Assembly: GCA_017525905.1 (NCBI GenBank)
Contig: JAFXSD010000026.1
Coordinates: 1-32,701, forward strand
Length of the DNA: 32,701 bases
Origin: Elusimicrobiota bacterium
Lineage (GTDB): Bacteria; Elusimicrobiota; Endomicrobiia; Endomicrobiales; Endomicrobiaceae
Direction: 5' to 3'
The notes under the pieces were generated by a model. That model made no database searches, had not been told where the DNA came from, and saw nothing but the letters and a program-made list of their open reading frames with translations. Shown here piece after piece: positions 9,679 through 22,100 of the stretch. A program made the position numbers and the translations under genes. Positions within the stretch are counted from its first letter, which is position 1. Every line of letters starts with the position of its first letter.

Positions 9679-10167
9679 ATGAAAGTGTCTTTAATGAAAC
9701 AATGTTTTTCATTATTTGTGTTTTTGTTTGTTTTTGCAAATTGTTTGGCTGTGCCTTTTTCTAAAGGTGTGTCAAATGATTTTGTAAAGGGTTCATCATT
9801 GGAACAAATCTTGTGTGCTGTTCAAACACCATCCGATATCTTATCATCTATGATGCAAACAAATAACACAACAAAACAAAGCAACAACGAAAAAGAAAAA
9901 AAAGATATTACATCTTTTTATGAATATTTATTACCTGTTGAAATAACACTTCCTGCAATGTCAACTTTAAGTAATCTTTTAGTTTCAAATGTTGGTATAT
10001 TTATATCGGAAAATTTCGTTGCGGATGTTGATTATCCGATAAAAATACCGTTTTTGCAATGTATATTTTTAATTTTAATATTAAGATTATTATTTGTAGT
10101 ATTACCGAGATCTATATCAGTAAATTATAACAATATAAATATAGAACAGGGGGCTTGTATTGCATAA
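9679..10167 (+). CDS. Small exported or membrane protein of unknown function
   Basis: 162 aa, no family recognised. The N-terminus is a signal-peptide-like segment (Lys followed by CFSLFVFLFVFANCLAVP) with possible cleavage after NCLA. A polar Asn/Lys-rich linker follows (about residues 70-85), then a second hydrophobic stretch near residues 120-142 (FLQCIFLILILRLLFVVL) that would be a membrane anchor, and a short polar tail. The start is uncertain: ATG 9679 coincides with the predicted transcription start and has no Shine-Dalgarno, while the internal ATG at 9694 (MKQCFSLF) gives a cleaner signal peptide with only a weak GAAAG upstream. The stop codon lies in the loop of a terminator hairpin, and the frame overlaps the TTG start of the giant gene by 8 nt, which suggests the two are expressed as a coupled pair. 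Confidence 0.7.
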   Translation: MKVSLMKQCFSLFVFLFVFANCLAVPFSKGVSNDFVKGSSLEQILCAVQTPSDILSSMMQTNNTTKQSNNEKEKKDITSFYEYLLPVEITLPAMSTLSNLLVSNVGIFISENFVADVDYPIKIPFLQCIFLILILRLLFVVLPRSISVNYNNINIEQGACIA

Positions 10168-10188
10168 AAAGCAATACAAGTTTTTTTT
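10154..10188 (+). terminator. Intrinsic terminator/attenuator spanning the small-protein stop and the giant-gene start
   Basis: A perfect 10-bp stem (CTTGTATTGC 10154-10163, GCAATACAAG 10171-10180) with a 7-nt loop is followed by eight T. The stop TAA of the upstream ORF (10165-10167) is in the loop and the TTG of the giant ORF (10160) is in the 5' arm. A ribosome terminating at the TAA would cover the 5' arm and prevent the hairpin. This suggests translation-dependent antitermination, as in classical leader-peptide attenuators. The fold is seen directly; the regulatory reading is inference. Confidence 0.8.
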
Positions 10189-13100
10189 ATTTATGATAAA
10201 AATATTTAAAACAAAAATTAATAAATTAATAGCTTTATTTACGGCAACAAGTTTGCTTTTATCTTTTGTTGTGGGACCTGCTGCTGCATCTGCAATAAAC
10301 AACGAACAAACAACAAAAGAATATAATCAAGTTTTTAAAGAGTTCATATTGCCTTATAGTTACGGAAAAATAACAAATGCTTATTTCGCGGCAACAGACA
10401 GAGTAATAATAAATATTCAAGATTTACATTGTCATCCCAAAGTTCAAAAAAATATATCCAATATAATAGAAATTTTTGATGAAAAATATGGAGTAAACAA
10501 TATTTATTTGGAAGGTGCTTACGGGAATGTAAGCACAAAATGGCTCACTGATAAAATACAAAATAACAAATCCCTTTTGGAAAAAATGCTCGATACCGGA
10601 AGACTTACCGGAGCGGAATATTACAGTGCATTAAGTAATAAAACGGAAATAATTAAAGGTTTGGAAGAAAAAGAACCTTATTTGGATAATATAGTAAGAT
10701 TGGGCTCTATTTTGAATAATCAGGAGAAAATAGATTTAATATTAAATTCTTTGGATGAATCCGTAAATGAAGTGAAGAAAAAATATTATTCAAAAAGACA
10801 ATATAAAATAGAAAATTTGTTTAAAGAATATAAACAAGGAAAAATAAATTCTCAGAAATATTATACATTATTGTCAAAGCACATAGATAAGTTAGGTATA
10901 GATTTAACAAAATACGAAAACACTTTAATATATATAACCCTCTTGAAATCACAGAAAAAGTTAAATTACAAACAAATAACTTCCGAGTTGCAGAGTTTAA
11001 TTTATTCACTAAAGCAGAAAGTTCCATATAATGTTTATAAAAAATTGTTGGAAAATACCGACAACTTTAAAGAATTGGAAAAATTATATTCTTATATAAT
11101 TCAGTTGGACAAAAATTATAATTTTGATGTATCTTTAAATTTCCCGAAACTTGATAAATATTTTAAATACATAGAATTAAGTAAGAAAATCAATCCTGTA
11201 GAACTTATAAAAGAAGATGAATTTTTATCGCAAGAAATAAACACAAGATTTTCCCAAACAAAAGCTCAAAAAGATGTAGTATTTTTGGTTCATTTCGGTA
11301 GATATTTAAGAGATTATGTAACCACTAAAATAACATTGGAAGACTATAAATATTATAAAGACAACATAGAACAATACAGACAAATATATAACAAGTATGT
11401 AGATAACAGAGTGTTGAGTTTATTGGATGAATATATTGCACAAATAGATAAGTTTTATGAAATAAATATGGATAGAAACTTCTATTTCACAAAAAATCTA
11501 TTTGAAGAAAATGAACAATTTGCGCAAATTGAACAGGTTAAACAGGAAGATGTCGATATAAATAAAATAATAAGCAATATGGATGAAGTAAAAAAGGTGG
11601 ATATTGTTGTTACCGGAGGTTTTCATTCCCAAACCGTCACAGAGCTCTTAAAAGAACACAACGTAAGTTATATCGTTATAACTCCGAATGTTACCGATGG
11701 AATAAAATTAGCTGAAGATACATACAATAAAATATTGCAGGAACAAGGTGAGATAGATTTTCAGATGATAGCTCCGGTTATAGCTTCTTTGTCATCTCAA
11801 CTGCAAATTGCCTTACTAAAAAAAATAGAAACACAAGATACTCAAAAAATAGAACAAATAATTAGCATGAGCGGTGAAGAAAGAGCACAAATGATTGCCG
11901 AATTATCCGCTGCAAAATTGTTGGAAAGTGACGATGTCGGAAAAGTTGAAGAAAAACTTCATGAAATAGTAGAGACTATTGTCGGTGAAACAGTAACCCC
12001 GGAACTAGTATCACAAATAAAAAATTTACAAGAATTACTTAAAGATAAGGAACAATTACAAAAAACAGTGAATTTGTTGTCTGAAAAAAGTCAGATAAAA
12101 AAATCCTTAATCCTTTTAAGTAATATGTTAAATGATATTCTTGATAAGTCGTATGAAGGTCTTGACGAGCTTGTTTCTTTTACAACAAAAAATAAAGGTA
12201 TAAAAGGAAGAAGAAGTGTATGGGATGAAAGAGATAGAAGAGAAACAAATTGGAGACAAGAAAGAAAAGTTTCAGAAGGTGAAAAATTTTTGAAATCAAA
12301 CGGAGGCAGACAGGTACGTCAAGAGAGAAAGATTAAGGAAAAAATACTGTCTTTAGTTCCTTGGAGTAAAGATGGTGACAGCTTTTATGAATACATAAAA
12401 ACTATAAAAAATGTAGAATGTTTAAAAGATATTCATGGTATATTGCAGAAGAAACATGAACAATTACAAGCACCGGACGATTCTAATTTAGATGGAATAA
12501 AGAAAAAAATGGAAGACTATGCTAATTTTATATCGCTACTTAAAACGAAAAAAGTCGTTAATATTTTTTCTAGAATGAGTTCTGAAGATAGAGATAAAAT
12601 ATACGATTTATATGAGTCTGTATTGAAAAAATATAAGACATATATAGGTTCTGATTTTTTAGAGGGATTTATAAAAAAAGTAAGTGATGAAGGATATAGC
12701 AATGAATATGCAAATGTAATAACCGATATTTTGTCTACCATTCATTTAATTTCTGAATTTGAAACAAAAGATAATATAGCTACTTTTGTTCATAGCTTTT
12801 ATGAATATATAAAATCTATAAAAGATATAAAAGATATAGAACATTTAAGAGATATTCGTGATATATTGCAGAAGAAATATAAACAAATAAAACAAAAAAA
12901 ACAAATACGAGACGATTACGGCATAGATAAAATAGAAGATGGTATGGAAGGATATGCTAATTTTATGTCGCTACTTAAAACGAAAGAAGTCGTTAATATT
13001 TTTTCTAGAATGAGTTCTGAAGATAGAGATAAAATATACAATTTATATTTGACATTAAAAAATAATGATTATAATACAGATATAAGTTCTGATTTTTTAG

Positions 13101-16100
13101 AGGGATTTATAAAAAAAGTAAGTGATGAAGGATATAGCAATGAATATGCAAATGTAATAATCGATATTTTGTCTAAAACGCGCTTAATTTCCGAATTTGG
13201 AACAGGAGATAATATAGCTACCTTTTTATCTTTGAGTAAAGATAATCAGAAAATGATTTTTGATATGTATACTGAGCTTCTTGATAGAATGAACTTTACC
13301 GATTTGACCTTTAAATTATTTTTTATTTTTTTAAATAAAGGGTACAGCAAGGATATGCTTGAATACTTAGCGGCAATAATTTCAGAGTTAGATTTAAAAG
13401 ATGAAGAAGATGTAGAGGATGATAAAAATTATGTCTCCGGTTTTGAAACAAAAGAAATAAATGAGCAGATATTTAACGAATTTATATCAGCAAATTTTTA
13501 TGTAGACAATGAATTTGTTGCTAGATATACAATGGATTTATTATTTAGTGACATTGATAAACAAAATATTCCAAATTTTAATATTCAAGAGCTTAAAGAT
13601 TTATTCGATAATCTGTCGGAATACGAAATTGATGCATTAAATGTTGATAATAAAGCTTTATCTATTGTTGTTTTTTTTAGTACTAATTTCATAGAATACT
13701 GCAATAATAATGGAATAACAGATTTTGCACAACAATATTATTTGTCCACGGTGATTGCAGATGAAATTTATTCTTTATCCGGAGAACATATATTTGATAT
13801 TTCTCTTGCTACACGAGAAGCGATAATATCCAGAATATTAGATTATTACGATCAGGTCAGTGAGATTGCTTCATCTAAAGAGCTCTTTTCCGAACATATG
13901 ACTTTTATTTCTTTACACAATAACGAAAGAAACAAATCCGGGAATCCGAGATTTACTCCGCAAGGCATAAAAGAAGTTCTTGAGATGTTAGAAATAAGAG
14001 AAATAAGTCCGGAATCCGACTTTATCGAAGTTCCTTTTATAGAACGTGATAAAGGAAATTATATTTTATCTAAATCTGAAATTGATGGCATTTTTAAAAA
14101 AGTTACCGACGAGTTATTGAAAGGGAATAAAGTTGTTCTCTTGTTTGATGGGCACGGTCAAGAAGATGGGTTTTATTATTCCGAAAATGGAAAAATAAGT
14201 GAAAAAAGAATATTAGATTTTTTGATGAGTATGAGTGATCAAAGTGTGGATTTGGGTAATTTAACACTTATGTTTTCCTGTTGTCATTCCGATACTTTTA
14301 TCAACAATATTATGTATAAATTTATGATGAAGGGAACAGCTACTCATCCTCAAATAATTAGTGAATCAGGAAAAGAAACAGATATTGCTTACGATCGTTA
14401 TATAACAACAAAAGGCGGAGAAAAAATAAAAGTATCCAGTTTGTTTTATTCTCTGCTTAAATTTTTACAATTCAAAGATGAGAATGGCGAACTTGAACAA
14501 ATGAAAGGAAGGTTGACTTTTAGAGACCTTGCCGATGCTCCGAAATATTTATCAAACCATACTATAAGCATAACAAACAGAGATATAGCAATATTAAGAC
14601 AAAAATTGGAAGAAGATATTCGTACAATAATAAAAGAAAATGATCCCGAGGGAATAGTAAGAAATTATTCTGACATTTCAAAATCTCACATTTATTCAGC
14701 GGAATTAAATCCTTATGCACAGTTGCTTCTTCCTGAAACAAAAAAGTTTTTGGATAATTTGGGAGAAACTCCAATTATAAAGAAACTTTATAAAAATAAT
14801 TCCGGCAAAGAGTTTAAGAAAACAAAACTTGGGATAGCAATCGGAGTGTTTTTTGTAGAATCGATTTCTTTTTGGTTACCGAATTTTGTTGAAAAGCATG
14901 AAAATATGACACCCGAACAGAAAGCAGGCGCAAGAGCGGTTGTTTGGAGAATAAAAGCTTTATCCATCGGGATAGGATTTGGACTGGTTCCTGCAATAAT
15001 AAGTATAATAGGTTGTATAAATCCGTTATTAACTCCACTTATAATACTTCCTTCCATAATAGTAACAGCAATAATCGCAAACACATTGCATTTTTTCTAT
15101 GATATAAATTTACAAAAACAAAAACACGAAGAAAAAGAAAAACAAAAATATGAAATTGAAATTGATGACAGGGAAAAAGAAGTTACAATACTTGTAAATA
15201 AAGACGGTGTAGAGTATTCAATTGTTTTTGATGTTTTGGGGAAAAGAATATATTTGAATTCTATTGACAGCGAAGTCTTTTTTAGAGGCAAAGATTTTAA
15301 AAAAGTTAAAGAACTTTCCGGTATAGAAATAAAATTTTCAAAAAGAAACCTTACCATAACTACACCCAACGATGTAAAAAATATGACAGTTGTTAAATAC
15401 AGAGATGTCATGGGAATTGTAGCAAAATTACAAAAACAAAATATACCAGAACAGGAAAACGAACAAGCATTAATTGATGAAACACATAGCAAAGGAATAG
15501 AAAGGATTTATCTTGATAGACCTTCTACGAATAATTACAGAATAGCTAATGCCGTAGGTGAAAATAAACTTTTGGCTATATATCCGTTTTCGCATACTTA
15601 TGACGTAGATTCTTTAACTGATGAAGAATTGGCAGCTTTATTTTGTGTTGTTAGGGATAATATTTTTCAATTAACGGATGGCTATTTTTCAAATTTACCT
15701 AAAATAATAAGTTACGAACCTAAGACAGGCAACAGCTATGTAATAAATATGAATTTTATGATTGAAGAGTTTATAAAAAATGCTTTTGTGCACGGGAACT
15801 TATCAGATCCTTCAAAACCGATATATATAAAACTTGATGGTGATAAATTTACGGTATATAATGCCGTAATAGATGGTACCGATGCAACCGTAAGTAAAGA
15901 GAACAGAAAAAGAAGATTAACTTTTTCGGCAATAGTAGGACTAAGCGGAGTACATAAAGGAATTGAAACTGTTAGAGAATATGAAAAAGAAGGGTTGGTA
16001 AAGGTAGAACAAGAAAGTGAACATCATATAGGTACAAAAAAATATTTTGTAATAAGCGTGGAAAAAGCAAAAGACAAAAAAACATTGTCAACACTCATGC

Positions 16101-19100
16101 TTCCTTCAACACAAGATTTTTTAAATTGGTTGGGGAACACAAAAATAATAAGGAAACTTTATAAAAACAATGCGGGAGAAAACTTCAAATATACGAATTT
16201 AGGATTAATTCTCGTAGCGGTAATAGAACTTCCGTTGTTTGCCCTTCCCAATGTGTTTATAGAAAAACATAATTTTGATCCATCCGTAAAACCTGCAATG
16301 ACAGCAGTTGTATTTGGAATGTTAGGATTAACAATAGGTGTAGGTTTGATTACGGGCACAATATGGAAAGCGGCTCTTGCCAATATGATTTTACATTTTA
16401 TTTGGGACCGTATTGTAACATTAATCGGAAGAAAAGATCTTATGTTACAAATTCCTGGGGAAAAATCAAAAATTGAACAAATAACGATTCCTAAACAAGA
16501 ATCAAAAGAAGAACAAAGCAGAGCTTTGTCTCAGGAAGAAATAACAAATTATGAACAATTTTTGCAAAAGACTATCTTGGAAAATGATACTAAATACCAA
16601 TATCAACCAAATCCCGAAATACAAAAAGATATAGAAGAAATATTTGGAAAATTACTTGATGCAATGGTAGCACAAGGGAAAATTACCGTCCAAGAAAAAC
16701 AGCAATATAGAATTCATTATTATTACTCTCCGGTAGCAAATGCATATGTCGTGCCAAATACCAGAGATGTATTTATCTTCAGTCAATTATTGTATGAATT
16801 AGCTGAAGAAATGAAAGAAGAAGATAAAGAACTTACAAAAGATCATATAGCTGCAATTCTTGCACATGAATTACAACATACAGTACAAAAAAACAAGGTG
16901 TATAAGAAAGTCAATACAAAGAAGGGAGACGGTAAAAGAAAAGAATATGATGCGGATAGAGAATCTATTTTTATATTGGAACAGGCAGGATATAATCCCA
17001 GAGCGGTTGAAGAGACTATGACTGCTCTCAGTTTTATGTCTGATTCGGGCACATTAGAGGATTTTTTGAAAGGGGCTTTTGATGAACATCCTGACACAAA
17101 AAACAGATTAAAAGAGATATCCGAAATTTTAGAAGATCCATCGTTGGTTTTTTTATCTATGACAAAAGAACAACAAAAGTTTTCTTCTTCGGTACAAAAA
17201 TACGGACAAGATTTTCAAAGATATCTGGCTACACATTTTAACAGCCACTTAGGTTTTGGTTTTTCCCTTGATGGTGAACATTTGCAACAAATTCTTAATC
17301 AAACCGAATTTTTTGAGCAAATGAGTATATTCGATATGAGAAATGATATAAATTTTTATAATAGTTCTACAAAAGATTTTGTATTTAATAATATTTTAAA
17401 CGGTAATTACAAGTTTTTCACAAAAGCCGAAAATGATTTTATAAAAAATTGCAGTGATGAAGAAAAAGAAGTTGTTTTTTGTCTTCTTTTTTCTTCGAGT
17501 ACATATATTAATAAACTTATTGAAAAATTAGAAAACAGACAAAAAAAAGATTTGTTTATTTTTTGTATTGATATATTAAAAACGGTGAAAGTTGACGAGA
17601 TAGAGAATAAAGGCCTTCTTTTTTATATTGTTTCAAAAATGAATCCCACGGAACAAGAATTAAAAAAATTTCTTGATTTTAGAACGAACAATAAAATAAA
17701 TGTTTCTTATTCGACAGAAACGGCTTATTTTTGGTTAACAAATTACAAGTATTTATCTGATAATGAAATTAGCAATTTATTGGGAATGTTAATGATAACA
17801 GATCCGATATTCGATTCTGAAGGCCTTCCTCCTACATTCGATAATTTTAGTCAAGAACAAAAGGAAGAAAGTCTTAAATTAATGTTAAAGATTTTATTAG
17901 AAAAAAAATCTTATTATCCGCATGTAGTTCCTGCTTTCCAACAACATTCTATGCATTTTATTAATTTTTTTATGAGAAGCAGTGTTTTAACAAAACAAGA
18001 AAAGTTTGAGTTTCTTTTTAAACTTTCACAAAGTATCAATAATGAACATAAAGAAGAGTTTAATAATTTTTTCTTAAATTTATTTGATGAGTTGCATTCC
18101 GATAAGACAAATATTGAAAAAATATTGTATCTTTTCGAAATTTTCGACGATTATGACTTGTCCGATGTTTTTTCTTATGATGATTTGATGGATAGATATG
18201 ATATTTCCAATCATGATTTTTCCGTTGATGAATTAAGAAAAATGGCACTTTCCACAAAATATCTTATATCAAGATTTGATGTTTTTTTCTTAGGATATTT
18301 TTTAAAGTTGCATAATAAAGATATTAAAATTTACTTTGTTAAAGATGAAAAGCTTTCTTACGACGAGAAATATTCTGATGGTATATGTTTGTATCATGGT
18401 ATGGATGTAGAAAAACTGGATAAAAGTTTATTTAGAAATGTAACATTAAATGATCTCATGGATTTTCAAAATTTTATGTTGGAAAATAATTGTTGGTGTC
18501 AAAATATATCCTATTTGATGTGTTTTATTGCAGAAAAAGTATTGAATTTAAGTGATATTGAAAAAGTAAAATTAAACAAAATCTTGACTTTGCTTCCAAA
18601 GGGTCAGTCTTCCATAGAAAAAATAAACGGAGATATATCTTCAATACCTTATGAGCATTTGAAAAATCTCGTGAATATGCAGATTTTTTATAAGGATATA
18701 AATGAACAAACCATGGAAATTTCTGAGTTTGACCAAGAAACAAGTTTTGTTGCTTTTTATGTCCCGTTTTTAGAATTTAAAACTTTTAAACCGGATTATT
18801 CTGCGGTTTCTTTTGAAAAAACGGTTGAAAATATAAAAAATCATTTTGACGCATATTCTTTTTTTCAAGAACCCATGTATGAAGAGAAGAATGGTGAAGA
18901 AAAAATAAAAATTTTTATATCTCTTGAAGATGATCTCGGTAATCCGGATGAGGCTGAACAGCGGATAAAAAATACGGAGATAGAAAAAGCTTGGCTTGTT
19001 GAACTTCATAGAATATTCGAGTTAAGTCCCAAAGAAAAAAATGTTGAATTTAACCATGAAGGAAAACAATTTGTATATACATATTTTGAACTGGATGAAC

Positions 19101-22100
19101 AATTGTTTAATGATGCATTTGTCCCTACAGCACAACAAGCGCAACAATTAATAAATGCCTTTTCAATTATAAAAAAAGAATTGCCGCAAGAAACAGTAGA
19201 TGTTTATGCAAAACTTGTATACTCATTATTAAAAAGGAATTCTTCTTTATCCGTGTTTTCTTCCGCAAAAGATAATTTGGAATTGTTGGATTTATTATTT
19301 GAAGATTTTTCTGCAGTAAAAGATGGTTACATAACGGAACTGTTGGATAATTATAATGTTACTGTCGAGGAATATAGAAAATTAATATCGAAAACAAGAT
19401 TATATTCCTTCGGTTCAAATTCGGAAAAGAATAATGAAAATGTCACTAATTTGGAAATAATCAACACTATTTTGCCTACATTATCGGATTCTGAAAAGAT
19501 AAGTTTTTTCTTCTGGCTGCTAAGCGGTAATGATTCGTATAAACCGCAAATGCTGAAACAAATTAGACCGATTAATTTTGACTATGAGGGAGAAATTAAT
19601 TTTAATTCTTTGCAAAAAAGTTTTAGATCAATGACAAAAACCGAAAGAGAAAACTTTATAAGAAAAATTCTTTTGGGAAAATCCGGCATTATTGAAAAGG
19701 GAAAGACAACTGCAGAAAAGAATAGCAAGGAATTTGAACAAGGATTGAAAAATATTTTATTTGATGATTTCTTCTTGTCTTCTTTTAGCAGTTCAAAAAT
19801 TAAAGCATCTTCCATGTCGATAGTATTTAAAAATGTTTTTTCAATAGTATTCAATAATTTAAGTGATGAAAGGAAAGTTTTGTTTGTGAATAATTTAATT
19901 TCCTCTCTTGCCGAAATAAAGAATAGTGATGAAAAGGATACCGATGAACAAAAAGCTCGTCAATTAGGAAAATTGATTGTCGCTTTGGGAACAAGTTCCG
20001 GAGTTATGGTCGTTAAACTGTTACAAATATTATCCAATAACAGAGTTTTTGAGGCGCTGGATGAAAAATATGGGTCAATAATAAATGAAGAAGTTGCCAA
20101 AGTTAAAAGTGAAAACGAACCTTTATCAAAATCTGTTTTGTTTCAATATTTGGAAAATTTGGGTGTATCTTCAGCTGTTGAATATGTAGGAAAAAGATTA
20201 GGTTCTGCTTCTATAGGAATAACCTATTTGTTAAAATTAAAAAATATGTCTGAGCTTGTTGTTGCCAAAATAAAAAGGCCTAATATAAATAAAAATTATT
20301 CCGAAGATTTTAAAATTGCCGATAAGATATTGGAATATTTTAAAGGTGACAGTAGTTTAATTCCGTCTATATATAAAAAAACACTTCCGTCAACGGATAA
20401 ATTAAAAACTCTGTTTGATGAGGAGCTTGAATTCGAAAAAGAATCCGAGAATTTAAAAACTTTTAACGAACAACTTAAAAAAAGAAATAGTAAAATAAAA
20501 GTTCCGCAATTAGTAGAAACTGTAGACGGCATAAAGGTATATACTCAAAATTTATTCTTGCAGACAACAGCAAAAGGAAAAACTTTAGATAAAATAAAAG
20601 TTTCCAAAAAACAAAAAAGCAGAATATATTTTGAAGTTTTAAAAGAATTTTTTACTGAAGTTTTTGTGGATCCTATAGAAAATGGTAGTGCATTGTATCA
20701 TGCCGATTTGCATACCGGAAATATTTTTGTGGATGAACAAGGAAATATATCTTTTATAGATTTAGGCGGTGTAGGGAACATTTCCGCTCAACAAAGTAAA
20801 TCGTTAAAAAATATTTTTATGTATATGTATTCCGGAAATTATGAAAATTTTATAAATGCATTAAAATCGTATAATTCTAAACTTTATAAAGATTTGGAAC
20901 AGGCAAACGCTCTTAAAAAAACAGAAGAAATATTAAATAGAAAAACAAGTTTGGAAAGCAAATTTGTGGATTTGTTTGAAATATTTAATTCATTAGAAAA
21001 TATTGATAGCGATTTCATGATGTTTATACAGGCAATAAGTAAAATATCAAGTTATCTTGATAATTTAGGCAAAAAAGAGCAATTATTGTTGTTAAACAAT
21101 TTAAGTTTTAAGAAAGGTATACAATTTAAGATAATATCAGATAGTATTTTAACCGCTGTTGCTTCTATATTTAAAAGAATGCGTTTCGGTAAAAAACAAA
21201 AAGAAGTTGAAAGTTATGAAGTTACACAGGAGGATATGTTTAGAGAAAAACTTTTATCAAATTATCCGGATATAAGTTCCGAAAAAATTGATTTGTTATT
21301 GTCGCTGGATCCGTTCATCATGAAATATATAAAAAACAATACCGTTAGTTTAACACAAGAACAACTTATAAAGGGCGGAATTTTAGCGGATAAATTTTAC
21401 AAACAGAAAATAATAACGGAACAAAACAATAAGACGAATATTTTGTTTAAGATACTTTCAACAACAGATTTCTCCGAACAAAATATAGAAAAATTGTTGA
21501 GTTTGGATGAGAACACGATTGAAAGAATAATATCGGAAATAACGGAAAACAAAAAAATAGAAGTGCTTTTTATAAAAGCAGAACAATTAAATATAGAATT
21601 GATATACAAAAACGATGACCTTTCTGAAAGCAAAAAATTTGACAGAATTTTAATGTTTGCAAAAGGGGCTAAGCTTAACAGAAGTCAGAATTTTCACTCA
21701 TCAGATCTGGAAGCAGAACTTAAAAAGGCAAATATGTTGTTTAGTTTATCGCCGGAAACAATACTTAAAGAAAAATTATTAGAAGATGAAATTAAACTTT
21801 TTTCTTTATACAGTGTTGTTAAAGGGTTAGATTTATCTCTTGAAGAAGATATCGATATTATAGAAATTTTAGCACCTTTCAGTGTAGATGAAATAAATCA
21901 TATCGAGACCCATCTTACAACATCAAACCGTAAAAGTAAAAAAGATATAAAAAGATTTATATATCTATACAACGATTATAGAAATATTTTTTCAAAAAAA
22001 GGTGAAGCAGAAACATTATCTAAATTTGTTGAGAACAATGAAAATGATGAACAAATAAGAGAGTTTTTTGATTTAGCTATAAAGAATAAGTCTATAGGAA

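Noticed and set aside
12200..12345. Arg-rich patch (GRRSVWDERDRRETNWRQERK) as a DNA- or RNA-binding domain
   Set aside because: It is short, low complexity and mixed with acidic residues; no fold or motif supports nucleic-acid binding.
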